Part shown: positions 8,288 to 16,706 of the stretch, one piece after another | Numbering within the stretch: the stretch's first letter is position 1 | Layout of the letters: each line of letters begins with the position of its first letter | Assembly: GCA_913045895.1 (NCBI GenBank) | Contig: CAJWSQ010000002.1 | Span: 1-48,257 of the forward strand | DNA length: 48,257 nt | Origin: an uncultured Flavobacteriales bacterium | Lineage (GTDB): Bacteria; Bacteroidota; Bacteroidia; Flavobacteriales_G; Salibacteraceae | Direction of reading: 5' to 3' | Notes under the pieces: model-generated | Databases searched by the model: none | What the model was told of the DNA's origin: nothing | What the model saw: the letters and a program-made list of their open reading frames with translations, nothing else | Made by a program: the position numbers and the translations under genes

Positions 8288-8860
8288 TCAATCTACCTCA
8301 ATATGGCCCCAATTTTCACCCTTTCTGATCCTATTGAGTTGGGTGTGAGTAATACCAAACTCTTTAGCGATTTTGTACAAAGGGTTATTGCTTCTTTTAA
8401 GCTTCTTCTTCAACCGAATAACTTGCGTTTCGGTTAATTTAGAATTGGTAACCTTACCTTTTATTTTATCTAACGCAGCTTGAACTCTTGGGTTCTTTCG
8501 GTTATGGTCAGTGAGTTCTTTTCTGTTGACCCAAATTAAGTTTGTTGCGCAGTTGTCGAGCAAGTTAAAATTTTGATGGATAACAAACCTATGTTTAGGT
8601 GATTTTTTTTCGCAAAAAGCTTCAGCTACAATTCTATGGACAGCCTTTAGCGATCGGTTTCGTGAGACACTGTCATTCGTTTTGAATCCTGCATATCTGT
8701 ATCCATTGCCAATGTATTGTTTCATAATCTCCCATTCTTCTATGTGGGGATTAAACCAACGGAGGCGACCTTGATTTGAGACCTCATATACTTCAGTCTC
8801 CAATATGCCATCAAACGAAACCCTTCTCCACAATTCGTGGGTAAAGTTGAGATCTTCCAT
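8288..8860 (-). CDS. NUMOD4/HNH endonuclease-like protein with C-terminal HTH
   Basis: This 190-residue protein has an N-terminal NUMOD4-like segment (W11 and YEVSNQGRLR at 25-34), which is a DNA-recognition module of homing-type nucleases. An HNH-like domain runs from about 73 to 120 (VHRIVAEAF with His75, His95, N-L-x-W-V at 107-111, His119). A Lys-rich helix-turn-helix region at 140-185 (LYKIAKEFGI then TQLNRIRKG) completes it. The central HNH core reads IHQNFN where relatives usually have NHIDGN-like residues, so activity may be altered. It is free-standing; no intron, intein or recombinase is nearby. Such genes occur as single inserts in Bacteroidetes chromosomes and phages. A mobile origin is likely but not shown. 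Confidence 0.8.
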   Translation of the reverse strand: MEDLNFTHELWRRVSFDGILETEVYEVSNQGRLRWFNPHIEEWEIMKQYIGNGYRYAGFKTNDSVSRNRSLKAVHRIVAEAFCEKKSPKHRFVIHQNFNLLDNCATNLIWVNRKELTDHNRKNPRVQAALDKIKGKVTNSKLTETQVIRLKKKLKRSNNPLYKIAKEFGITHTQLNRIRKGENWGHIEVD

Positions 8861-8950
8861 TTGGGGTAATTCAGGTTTTTAAACAAGTACCGCTAAGGAA
8901 CGGCTCTGCAATATAGCAATTTAGGTGATTATGAACAAGTTATAAAACGC

Positions 8951-8986
8951 AAAAAGCCCGAGCGACAAGAATCACTCGGGCTTTTC
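8951..8986 (-). terminator. Peroxiredoxin terminator (bidirectional)
   Basis: An 11-bp stem AAAAGCCCGAG (8952-8962) with CTCGGGCTTTT (8975-8985) around a 12-base loop. T-runs occur on both strands. It lies 20 bases past the peroxiredoxin stop. Confidence 0.85.
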
Positions 8987-9006
8987 TATATGTTGTAAAT
9001 CAACTC

Positions 9007-9636
9007 TTAGTTTGCAGCTAAATAATCTGCTACGCCATCGTGAGTCGCTTGCATTCCAGATTTACCTTTTTCCCAGTTTGCTGGACATACTTCTCCGTTT
9101 TCTTCGAAGAATTGTAAAGCGTCTACTACACGTAAAGCTTCAGCAACGTTACGTCCTAATGGAAGATCGTTTACCAATTGGTGACGAACTACACCTTCAG
9201 TATCGATTAAGAATAAACCACGGTAAGCAACTAATTCGCCATTAGCAGCTAACTGATCGTTTTCATCATAGAAGAAATCACCAGCTAATACATCGTAATT
9301 GTAAGAGATAGTTTTGTTAGTATCAGCTACGATAGGGTAAGTAATACCTTGGATACCACCTTTATCTTTTGGTAACTGTAACCATCCCCAGTGAGATTGC
9401 TCAGTATCTGTAGATACAGCAACAACTTCAACGTTACGAGATTTAAATTCTTCTAATTGCTCTTGGAAAGCGTGTAATTCAGTTGGACAAACGAAAGTGA
9501 AATCTTTTGGGTAAAAGAATAACACTACGTATTTTCCTTTGTATTGTTCTAAAGAGAAATCTTCAACGATTTCCTCACCGTTTACAACGGCAGCAGCAGT
9601 AAATGCTGGAGCTTTTTTTCCTACTAAAACAGCCAT
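9007..9636 (-). CDS. Typical 2-Cys peroxiredoxin (AhpC/Prx1 group)
   Basis: This cytoplasmic thiol peroxidase reduces H2O2 and organic hydroperoxides. Of its 209 residues, the peroxidatic Cys50 lies in FTFVCPTEL and the resolving Cys184 in GEVCPANWEKGK, both as expected for the typical 2-Cys group. The helix motif around 92-99 reads KGGIQGIT rather than the GGLG of over-oxidation-sensitive enzymes. It stands alone, with its own promoter (TACATTTG at 9673-9680, minus strand) and an inverted repeat just upstream that could be an operator. No AhpF gene is adjacent. Confidence 0.96.
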   Translation of the reverse strand: MAVLVGKKAPAFTAAAVVNGEEIVEDFSLEQYKGKYVVLFFYPKDFTFVCPTELHAFQEQLEEFKSRNVEVVAVSTDTEQSHWGWLQLPKDKGGIQGITYPIVADTNKTISYNYDVLAGDFFYDENDQLAANGELVAYRGLFLIDTEGVVRHQLVNDLPLGRNVAEALRVVDALQFFEENGEVCPANWEKGKSGMQATHDGVADYLAAN

Positions 9637-9672
9637 TTTATCTTTTTTTAATGGTTTTCAAATAATGTTATG

Positions 9673-9680
9673 CAAATGTA
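9673..9680 (-). promoter_or_regulatory. Putative peroxiredoxin -7 element (TACATTTG)
   Basis: A perfect TAnnTTTG on the minus strand, leaving a leader of about 30 bases before the ATG at 9636. A CAAA (TTTG on the minus strand) lies 24 bases upstream within an inverted repeat. Confidence 0.5.
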
Positions 9681-9700
9681 ACGTTGAAAGCATATAAATG

Positions 9701-9715
9701 ACCCCAAAATGGGGT
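9701..9715. repeat. Inverted repeat ACCCC-N5-GGGGT, possible operator
   Basis: Perfect 5-bp G/C arms around AAAAT in an otherwise AT-rich gap, positioned at the -33 region of the peroxiredoxin promoter. No T-tract follows, so an operator is more likely than a terminator. Short repeats can arise by chance. Confidence 0.35.
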
Positions 9716-9750
9716 TAATCATTTTTTATATGTCTATTAAGTGGAATTAT

Positions 9751-10479
9751 TTACTCAGCCTTTTTGGCTATTAAAATTATTCTTGGACTTAGACTTGAGT
9801 CGTATTCCGATAGCTCGTAATCACCAAAACAATGCATCACCTCAAGTCCACTCGACTCAATTAACAACTTCAATTGATTTTCTGACAACGCCTGAACCCT
9901 CTCCTGAAAATCAAATGATTTATCTCCATCAAAAACTTGAATGTTTTTGAATATGAATCCAGACAGAATCTCTTTGGTGATTTTAAATATTAAACCGTCT
10001 ATCTCTTTTACTTCTGATGGATTCAAGCGATCAATGGTTTGATGAATATTCAAAAAATCGAGAACAAAAACTCCACCAGGTTTCAATTCTTTTGAAACAG
10101 CATGAAGTACTTTTTGATTATCAGAATCATCTTTAAAATAGCCAAAACTGGTGAACACATTAAAAACAGCATCAAATGCATTCTCAGTAATTACCTCTCG
10201 CATATCATGCTTAATAAATCGAAGAGATTCATTCGCATTTAAAGAAGCTTGTTGCACATTGTATGATGATAAATCAGCACCTGTTACTTGATAACCCAAC
10301 TTGTTAAGGTAAACCGAATGCCTTCCTTTACCACAAGCTAAATCAAGGATATGAGATCCAAGATCTAAGTTTAAAAATTGAAGTAAGTTATCTAAAAAAT
10401 GTTGGGCCTCATTGAAATCTCTATTCTTGTATAGAACATGATAATAAGGCGACTCGAACCAAGACTCAAACCATTCCAC
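9751..10479 (-). CDS. SAM-dependent class I methyltransferase, substrate unknown
   Basis: This 242-residue Rossmann-fold methyltransferase has motif I as ILDLACGKGRHS (residues 44-55) and motif II VTGADLS near 65-71. Motif IV lies around FDAVFNVFTSFGYF, followed by a post-IV LKPGGVFVLDF segment. The substrate cannot be read from sequence. The only in-frame start is GTG at 10479, because the nearby ATG is out of frame. A -7 element (TATATTTG) ends 4 bases before it. It lies 17 bases after mpl on the same strand and may also be read from that gene. Confidence 0.85.
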   Translation of the reverse strand: MEWFESWFESPYYHVLYKNRDFNEAQHFLDNLLQFLNLDLGSHILDLACGKGRHSVYLNKLGYQVTGADLSSYNVQQASLNANESLRFIKHDMREVITENAFDAVFNVFTSFGYFKDDSDNQKVLHAVSKELKPGGVFVLDFLNIHQTIDRLNPSEVKEIDGLIFKITKEILSGFIFKNIQVFDGDKSFDFQERVQALSENQLKLLIESSGLEVMHCFGDYELSEYDSSLSPRIILIAKKAE

Positions 10480-10483
10480 AGCG

Positions 10484-10491
10484 CAAATATA
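10484..10491 (-). promoter_or_regulatory. Putative -7 element (TATATTTG) abutting a GTG start
   Basis: A perfect TAnnTTTG on the minus strand, 4 bases before the methyltransferase GTG and within the 17-base gap after mpl. Confidence 0.45.
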
Positions 10492-10496
10492 AGTAC

Positions 10497-11870
10497 CTAC
10501 ACAGATTGATTTGGTGATATTAATCCAGTACCAAACTCGTTTAGATTAATTCCATCAAAATTTCCGCTACTCATCAAGAGTAAAACTTTATCGTCCCAAT
10601 CAATTCCTTTGAGGTAATTCTGCAATTGCTCACTGTTTGTTCTCACCATTAAGTCTTCTCTACCAAATGCCTCTTTAACCTGCCCAACAGATATGGGGTC
10701 TAGCTTTTTATGAGCGATTGTTTCTGGATTGAAATAGACAATGGCCTTATCGGCAGCATTCATAGAACCTTGATAAGTTGCTAGGAACTCGGCATTTAAA
10801 CTACTGAAAGTATGAAGTTCCATTACAGCGTACAATTCCTTGTCTGGAAACTGCGTTTTAACAGCTGAAGTTGTGGCCTTCAACTTTGAAGGTGAATGAG
10901 CAAAGTCTTTATAAACAACAGATTTGTCATTCTTAGCGATCAACTCTAGCCTTCTAGCTGCACCACCAAAAGATTGAATAGCCTCATAAAACTGTTCATC
11001 TGAAATGTTAAGTTGATTCAACACCAAACGAGCACCGTTTAGGTTTTGCAAATTGTGTTGACCAAATACATGAAGTGGAACTTCACCCGTATCTGTGGTT
11101 AAAAATGAAACTCCATCTACAATTTTATGAGCGGGTGTTCTGTAGGCGATTTTCTTCAATTGGTGTTTGTTGTTTTCAACCAATTTCTTCACTTCTGAGT
11201 CAACCTCACAATAAACAAGTACTCCATCAGCTCGCATAGAGTTGATGAATTGCTCGAATTGATCAACATATTCCTCAAATGTTGGAAATACATTAATATG
11301 ATCCCATGCAATTCCAGAAATAAGGGCTACATGTGGCTTGTACCACAAAAACTTTGGACTTGGATCGATAGGCGATGAAAGATATTCATCACCTTCTAAA
11401 ATCATTATTGGGGCTTTATCAGTGATTCGGACCATGGTATCGAAATTCTCTAACTGAGCTCCAACCATGTAATCAAAATCGCGATTAAAGTATTTCAATA
11501 CATGCATCACCATAGATGTGATGGTAGTTTTACCATGACTTCCTGCAATTACAACTCGAATCTTTTCTTCGCTTTGATTGAATAAATATTCTGGATAAGA
11601 ATAAATAGACAATCCCAATTCTTGAGCTTTTAACAACTCAGGATTGTCTTTTCTAGCATGCATCCCCAAAATAACAGCATCAATATCGCTGTTTATTTTG
11701 TTGGGAAACCACCCCATTTGCTCGGGCAATATTCCAGCTTTACTTAAACGAGTTCTCGATGGCTCAAAAATTTGGTCATCTGATCCAGTTACCTGATACC
11801 CTTTTTCATGAAGAGCTAGAGCTAAGTTGTGCATTGCACTTCCGCCAATAGCAATAAAATGTACTCGCAT
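10497..11870 (-). CDS. mpl: UDP-N-acetylmuramate:L-Ala-gamma-D-Glu-meso-DAP ligase
   Basis: It reattaches the tripeptide salvaged from old murein to UDP-MurNAc (peptidoglycan recycling), in the cytoplasm with ATP. The 457 residues comprise a Rossmann N-domain (MRVHFIAIGGSAM at 1-13), the HARKDNPE segment near 71-78 typical of Mpl rather than MurC, the P-loop GSHGKTT at 110-116, EGDEYLSSPID near 170 and a C-terminal ligase domain with DFAHSPSK. The ATG at 11870 matches the family start. Ten upstream in-frame codons show no family similarity. Confidence 0.93.
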   Translation of the reverse strand: MRVHFIAIGGSAMHNLALALHEKGYQVTGSDDQIFEPSRTRLSKAGILPEQMGWFPNKINSDIDAVILGMHARKDNPELLKAQELGLSIYSYPEYLFNQSEEKIRVVIAGSHGKTTITSMVMHVLKYFNRDFDYMVGAQLENFDTMVRITDKAPIMILEGDEYLSSPIDPSPKFLWYKPHVALISGIAWDHINVFPTFEEYVDQFEQFINSMRADGVLVYCEVDSEVKKLVENNKHQLKKIAYRTPAHKIVDGVSFLTTDTGEVPLHVFGQHNLQNLNGARLVLNQLNISDEQFYEAIQSFGGAARRLELIAKNDKSVVYKDFAHSPSKLKATTSAVKTQFPDKELYAVMELHTFSSLNAEFLATYQGSMNAADKAIVYFNPETIAHKKLDPISVGQVKEAFGREDLMVRTNSEQLQNYLKGIDWDDKVLLLMSSGNFDGINLNEFGTGLISPNQSV

Positions 11871-11981
11871 AATCGATAAAGCTTTCAACAAAAAAAGCAC
11901 TTCTTAAAGGCTGAAATACCTCTAATTGGTTAAAGTTCTAAACAAAGCATTGCCAAAAACCCGATTAAAAAGGAACTGTCT

Positions 11982-11989
11982 TACTTTTG
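11982..11989 (+). promoter_or_regulatory. Putative thioesterase -7 element (TACTTTTG)
   Basis: A perfect TAnnTTTG, 21 bases before the ATG at 12011. No good -33 was seen. Confidence 0.4.
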
Positions 11990-12010
11990 CCGCCAAATTC
12001 AACATTGAAT

Positions 12011-12397
12011 ATGGAACTGATAACAAAGAAAATCTGCATGGGTAAAGACCTTGGTGTACAAGGTTATTTATTTGGTGGTATCATGCTATCGTGGATCGAT
12101 GAATCTGCTGGAACACTTGCTGCTGCAGTTTGTCGCTCACCTTATGTAGTAACAGTTAAAATTGAAGAAGTGATCTTCAAAAAAGCTGTTAAAGTTGGTT
12201 ATCAGATTCGAATTTATGGTTCAGTTGAAGAAATAGGTAACTCTTCAATCAGACTTTACGTTGAGGCTAGAAAGTATAACGTAGAAACTCAAGAAGAAGA
12301 CGTTGTGTGTTATACCCGAATTACCTTTGTAAAAATTGATAAAACAGGTAAGCCATCACCGATTTCTGAAGAGGTGAGAGCACTTTACGCCAAATAA
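12011..12397 (+). CDS. Acyl-CoA thioesterase (YciA/hotdog family)
   Basis: This is a 128-residue single hotdog-fold protein that hydrolyses acyl-CoA to free acid and CoA. GYLFGGIMLSWIDESAG (residues 18-34) matches the active-site helix of YciA-type enzymes with the conserved acidic residue. A downstream VEEIGNSSIRLYVEA stretch forms the central sheet. Start at 12011 (MELITKK); an in-frame extension to 11987 overlaps the -7 element. It is 5 bases before the permease gene, so probably co-transcribed with it. Confidence 0.88.
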   Translation: MELITKKICMGKDLGVQGYLFGGIMLSWIDESAGTLAAAVCRSPYVVTVKIEEVIFKKAVKVGYQIRIYGSVEEIGNSSIRLYVEARKYNVETQEEDVVCYTRITFVKIDKTGKPSPISEEVRALYAK

Positions 12398-12402
12398 TAA
12401 TC

Positions 12403-13644
12403 ATGCAAGTTTTAGTTGATATCATACTAGCATTTTGGGATCTATTCAAAGAAATGGCTCCTTACCTGTTGCTCGGTTTTTTATTGGCTGGAATTTTACA
12501 CGTTTATTTCCCTCAAGATAAGGTTACCAAATACTTAGGTAAAAACAACTTGAGATCTGTTATTAATGCTGCTTTAATTGGAGTTCCTCTCCCCTTGTGT
12601 TCATGTGGCGTTATTCCTACTGGAGTCTCATTTCATAAAAATGGAGCTTCAAAAGGCGCATCGGTTTCGTTCTTGATTTCAACGCCTCAAACAGGAGTTG
12701 ATTCTATTTTGGTAACATACTCACTTATGGGGTTACCATTTGCTATAATTAGACCAATTGCTGCATTGATTACAGGAATTGTTGGAGGAGCCTTTACCAA
12801 CAAGATTGATCCAGAACCAGAGCATGTTGCTCCACCTCAAAAAACAGTGGGGCAAACACCTAAGAATAAGTTCATAACGATGTTGCGCTATGCTTTCATC
12901 GACTTTTTGCAAGATATTGCTAAATGGTTATTGGTCGGACTTGGGATAGCTGCACTCATTACGGTATTGATTCCTGATAGTTTATTTGAAAACTATTTGA
13001 GCAACCCGTACTTAAATATGGGGCTGATTTTATTGGCTTCTGTTCCCATGTATGTTTGTGCTACTGGATCTATTCCTATTGCTACAGCACTTATGTTGAA
13101 AGGGATTTCTCCTGGAGCAGCTTTTGTTTTTTTAATGGCTGGCCCAGCAACCAACGCAGGTACGATAACCGTAATTGGACAGTCTTTAGGTAAAAAAGCA
13201 TTGGTTGCTTACGTAGCATCTATTACAATTGGAGCTGTAGTTTTTGGAATCTTAATCAACGAATTTTTACCAGCTGAGTGGTTTACAGGAATGATCTTGA
13301 AACACGTTCACAGCCATGTTTTACCTGAGTGGTTAACAATTAGCTCTAGCTGGATACTTTTGGCATTATTAATCAATGGAACCATCATCAAGTATATACC
13401 CAAAAAACAAACCGAAACATTAAATTTTGATGGAATGAAAAAAACTTTCACCGTAGACGGAATGACTTGCAATCATTGTAAAGCAAGTGTTGAGAAAAAT
13501 CTTTCAGCTTTAGAAGGAATTAACCATGTTGAAGTAGACTTGGTTCACAAAAAAGTATTTGTTGATGGCGATAATGTAGACGCCAACACTGTACAAAAAA
13601 CAGTTGACGATTTAGGTTATAAATACCTTGGCCAAGAAGCTTAA
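12403..13644 (+). CDS. SO_0444-type metal permease with C-terminal HMA domain
   Basis: This 413-residue inner-membrane permease has about eight hydrophobic segments. A first half carries PLPLCSCGVIP (Cys66, Cys68) and a second half ATGSIPIATAL, the paired signatures of the DUF318/ArsP-like permeases annotated as Cu/Zn exporters. Residues 346-413 form a heavy-metal-associated domain with GMTCNHC (Cys356, Cys359), the ferredoxin-like fold that hands Cu+ or Zn2+ to transporters. The fusion of carrier domain and channel supports metal efflux. Which metal is unknown, and no regulator lies nearby. Confidence 0.85.
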   Translation: MQVLVDIILAFWDLFKEMAPYLLLGFLLAGILHVYFPQDKVTKYLGKNNLRSVINAALIGVPLPLCSCGVIPTGVSFHKNGASKGASVSFLISTPQTGVDSILVTYSLMGLPFAIIRPIAALITGIVGGAFTNKIDPEPEHVAPPQKTVGQTPKNKFITMLRYAFIDFLQDIAKWLLVGLGIAALITVLIPDSLFENYLSNPYLNMGLILLASVPMYVCATGSIPIATALMLKGISPGAAFVFLMAGPATNAGTITVIGQSLGKKALVAYVASITIGAVVFGILINEFLPAEWFTGMILKHVHSHVLPEWLTISSSWILLALLINGTIIKYIPKKQTETLNFDGMKKTFTVDGMTCNHCKASVEKNLSALEGINHVEVDLVHKKVFVDGDNVDANTVQKTVDDLGYKYLGQEA

Positions 13645-13687
13645 AAACTTCATTAAGCATTTAATTTACAGACTTTAACTTAAGAAC

Positions 13688-14449
13688 ATGAGCGTATTAG
13701 CTATCATATTAATTTTCTTTTTTGCGCATTGGTATTTATCACTGTTCACACAAACTTTTTTCAATCACAGATACTCTGCTCACCAGATGTTTACCATGAG
13801 TAAAACGTGGGAAAAAGTATTCTTCGTATTAACATGGGTATTCCAAGGATCAAGCTATTTAAGCCCTTATACCTACGGTGCGATGCATAGAGCTCACCAC
13901 ATGTATGCCGATACTGAAAAAGATCCACATTCTCCTAAATTTTCATCAGGTATGTGGGACATGATGTGGAAAACCAAATTATTGTATTCAGATATGTGGC
14001 ATGGTCGCATTCCATACGACAAACGTTTTACGCGCGATTTACCAGAATGGTGGGCTTTTGATAAGTTTGCTGATAGCTGGCCAATGCGCATTATGTGGGC
14101 GTTACTTTACATTGCATTCTATGTTTATGTGATCAATTTCTATGGCGATGGATCATTCTGGTTCTTGTATTTTTTATTGCCAATTCACTTCGTGATGGGA
14201 CCATTTCACGGTGCAATTATCAATTGGTTTGCACACAAATTTGGTTACGTAAACTACAAGGTGAATGACACTTCAAAAAACTTGATGCCATTAGATGTAT
14301 TGATGTTAGGTGAAGGTTATCACAACAATCATCATGCACATGGATCTGATCCTAACTTTGGTAAAAAGTGGTATGAAATAGACCCTGTATACATTGCTAT
14401 CATAGTCTTTAACGGAATTGGGATAATCAAACTCAGACCGAAAATATAA
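13688..14449 (+). CDS. Acyl-CoA/acyl-lipid desaturase
   Basis: This 253-residue membrane di-iron fatty-acid desaturase introduces a cis double bond (delta-9 type by family). All three histidine boxes are present: HRYSAH (27-32), HRAHH (67-71) and HNNHH (212-216). Four hydrophobic helices surround them, at about 1-20, 42-60, 133-150 and 156-180. Oxygen-dependent desaturation fits a membrane-fluidity role in an aerobic organism, possibly a cold-living one. It ends in a strong bidirectional terminator shared with the convergent gene. Confidence 0.93.
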   Translation: MSVLAIILIFFFAHWYLSLFTQTFFNHRYSAHQMFTMSKTWEKVFFVLTWVFQGSSYLSPYTYGAMHRAHHMYADTEKDPHSPKFSSGMWDMMWKTKLLYSDMWHGRIPYDKRFTRDLPEWWAFDKFADSWPMRIMWALLYIAFYVYVINFYGDGSFWFLYFLLPIHFVMGPFHGAIINWFAHKFGYVNYKVNDTSKNLMPLDVLMLGEGYHNNHHAHGSDPNFGKKWYEIDPVYIAIIVFNGIGIIKLRPKI

Positions 14450-14452
14450 ATT

Positions 14453-14480
14453 AAAAAAGCCTCGCAATGCGGGGCTTTTT
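14453..14480. terminator. Bidirectional terminator
   Basis: A stem of AAAAAGCCTCGC with GCGGGGCTTTTT (one T-G wobble) and AAT loop lies between the convergent desaturase and outer-membrane protein genes. T-runs occur on both strands. Confidence 0.85.
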
Positions 14481-14484
14481 CATT

Positions 14485-15615
14485 TTAAAAAGCTTCACCA
14501 ACGTTTACATAGAATCCACTGGTATTCTGCCCCACTCCATAATCAACTCGGATGTATAGTTTTTCATCGGGTTTGAAAGTAAATCGAAATCCAGCACCTA
14601 CTGTTGGCCTTAAATTTTGAGCAATTACATCTGGGTTATCTCCAACTCCACCTATTGCACTAAATAATCGAAATGCAACGTGGTGCCAGTATTGCTTACT
14701 CCTAAATTCAGCCTGTAAAATTGCTTGCTGTTTATCTCTGTAATTTCCCCGTAAATAGCCGCGCATTCTAAATGGACCACCTAAAGGACTCAACCGATTA
14801 AAAGGAACATCTCCGTCTTGAAATTCAGTAAATAGATTCAGTGCTACTGAATGTTTTTTCAATACTGTTTTATACCACCGAGCATCTAATGTGTATTGAT
14901 TAAACGCGTAATTACTACCCAGAAATTCAGTAAAATGCAAGGTTGAATACTTGACGTACCAACCTTTTGTAGGCAATAGTTGATCGTTTCTGGTATCTAC
15001 AAAAAACGAGAGCCCAATTCCAAATGTGGTACTCCCTTGCGCCCCAGGTATGTTTGCAGAATCTAATAGCCCACCTCTTTCAACTTCTGTAATGGTTGTA
15101 TTTTGATAAAAGAAGTTTCCACCTCCATATACAGAACCCGAAATTCTACGCAAAATATCTGAGTTAAATCTGGGAAAGTAAGCAGAGTAATTTTCAACTT
15201 CATCTACCTCATGATCATTACCAATACCACCAAAAACATACGGATATCGGTAAAAGGCTAATTCACCATTCAGGTACCATTTGTTGCTGTCTAAAAACAC
15301 CTGAAATGGGGCATTCAACAGAATTTGATCATTGAGTGTATAAATGGCATTCGCGATAATTTGAGATGTTTTACAAAGTGAATCTTTAGGATTTGACTTG
15401 AATGTGATCATAGATGTAACACCACCTGCCAAATTGGTTTCTGGTGTATAGTAAATCGCTGGTAAAACCAATAAAGAGTAGTTCATATCTAGCTTGCGCT
15501 TTTCACGCTCGATTTTACGAAGCAACTTCGCTTTTTCTTTATCTGTTACTTGAGAAAATGCTGAGTAACTGCAAAGCAGCAAAAGGCCTAAAATCAGACA
15601 ACGGAATAATTTCAT
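14485..15615 (-). CDS. BamA/TamA-family outer-membrane barrel protein
   Basis: This 376-residue protein has a signal peptide (cleavage after AFSQ near residue 22) and no clear POTRA domains. It therefore looks like a barrel-only surface-antigen (Omp85) protein. The SFFVDTRNDQLLPTKGWYVKY stretch (about 208-228) and the RMRGYLRGNYRDKQ motif resemble the conserved strand and loop-6 (V/M)RG(F/Y) region of Omp85 proteins. The last residue is Phe, as in outer-membrane strands. The ATG overlaps the Nudix stop (ATGA). The role in assembly or secretion is unknown. Confidence 0.85.
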   Translation of the reverse strand: MKLFRCLILGLLLLCSYSAFSQVTDKEKAKLLRKIEREKRKLDMNYSLLVLPAIYYTPETNLAGGVTSMITFKSNPKDSLCKTSQIIANAIYTLNDQILLNAPFQVFLDSNKWYLNGELAFYRYPYVFGGIGNDHEVDEVENYSAYFPRFNSDILRRISGSVYGGGNFFYQNTTITEVERGGLLDSANIPGAQGSTTFGIGLSFFVDTRNDQLLPTKGWYVKYSTLHFTEFLGSNYAFNQYTLDARWYKTVLKKHSVALNLFTEFQDGDVPFNRLSPLGGPFRMRGYLRGNYRDKQQAILQAEFRSKQYWHHVAFRLFSAIGGVGDNPDVIAQNLRPTVGAGFRFTFKPDEKLYIRVDYGVGQNTSGFYVNVGEAF

Positions 15616-16037
15616 GCAGTTTGATTTTGAAGCATTTCAAGAACTTTCTGATCAATTGGAAAAGTTAAATCATCAGCAGATAAAGATTTCAATTCTTCCC
15701 ATCTGAATACCTCGCCTTCGGGAGATTGATATCCATATTCAATGGCTCTTTCTAATCTTGCCAGATAATAAATACTGATCACTTGTTTTGTGGCATCAAA
15801 TGCAGATTGCACCATAAAATCTGTGGTATAGAAATGAGAGATAACTTCACAATTAGAATTTAGCTCTTCAAGAACTTCTCGTTTCAAGCAGTCAATTGTT
15901 CCCTCACCAAACTCTAACCCTCCACCGGGGAATTTGGTGAACTGTTTTCCTGCATAATCTTCATCAGAAAGCAGCACTTTCCCCTCTTCGATGAACAATC
16001 CATAAACACGAACTGTGAATCCTTTTATCTCTTCCAT
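15612..16037 (-). CDS. Nudix hydrolase
   Basis: This 141-residue protein has a complete Nudix box: GGLEFGE, then GTIDCLK, then REVLEEL (about residues 39-59), which binds the metal and pyrophosphate of nucleoside-diphosphate-X substrates. The substrate cannot be assigned. The start overlaps the mnmD tail by 13 bases and its stop overlaps the downstream barrel gene by 4, so these are co-translated. Confidence 0.9.
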   Translation of the reverse strand: MEEIKGFTVRVYGLFIEEGKVLLSDEDYAGKQFTKFPGGGLEFGEGTIDCLKREVLEELNSNCEVISHFYTTDFMVQSAFDATKQVISIYYLARLERAIEYGYQSPEGEVFRWEELKSLSADDLTFPIDQKVLEMLQNQTA

Positions 16038-16684
16038 GCTCGTATCATTTCTCGTTTACCGGGAGGGCCTTTCAATTTCTCCACTTCAAATCCTATCTCA
16101 ATAAGTGTTCGTCTAACAACTCCTTTTGAACTGTAGGTCACCAAAACCCCACCTGATTGCATATTCGAATATACGCGCTCAAACAATTCCTTTTCCCATA
16201 AATGTGGCTGAACACGATGTCCAAAAACATCCCAGTAAATTAGGTTATAGTCACTATTAATGGGAGCGGTATAGAAATCGCCTTGAATTTTTTTAAGCTG
16301 AAAACTAGTATTGATTTCCTCTAACACGTTCCACTCAGCTTGATGAATTTGTTTGAATAGTTCGTTTTCTGAACTAGAATAACCAGCTGTATAATTTAGC
16401 TGTCGAATCAAGTCTAACTCTACTGGATATTTCTCAATACTGTGATATTCCACAGGCTTAATTGTATGAATAGCCGTTAACCATGCGTTCAGTCCAGTTC
16501 CAAATCCCATTTCCAATACTTTAACCGATTCTGAAGAAACAGCTTTTAAACCGGCTTCAATAAACACATGCATCGACTCACGCAAAGCACCATGTTTACT
16601 GTGGTAATGCTCGTCTAATTCTGGCACGTAAATGCTTGACGAACCATCACTGGTTTCAACTACTCGGTTATTGGATTTTGACAT
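16025..16684 (-). CDS. mnmD: MnmD-like tRNA (mnm5s2U34) methyltransferase
   Basis: Free-standing MnmD methylates aminomethyl-2-thiouridine at wobble position 34 of some tRNAs; in other bacteria it is fused to the MnmC oxidase. Of the 219 residues, GFGTGLNAWL (about 60-69) is the SAM-binding loop. DYNLIYWDVFGHRVQP is the family's active-site segment, and GPPGKREMIRA near the C-terminus is characteristic. The ATG at 16684 was preferred to a TTG three codons upstream. No MnmC oxidase domain is present, as is usual in Bacteroidetes. Confidence 0.88.
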   Translation of the reverse strand: MSKSNNRVVETSDGSSSIYVPELDEHYHSKHGALRESMHVFIEAGLKAVSSESVKVLEMGFGTGLNAWLTAIHTIKPVEYHSIEKYPVELDLIRQLNYTAGYSSSENELFKQIHQAEWNVLEEINTSFQLKKIQGDFYTAPINSDYNLIYWDVFGHRVQPHLWEKELFERVYSNMQSGGVLVTYSSKGVVRRTLIEIGFEVEKLKGPPGKREMIRAWKR

Positions 16685-16706
16685 TATGGGCAAATCTAAC
16701 AGTTAT

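Noticed and set aside
8288-8860. HNH gene as evidence of a phage or transposon
   Set aside because: No integrase, inverted repeats or att site flank it; strong terminators bound ordinary genes on both sides.
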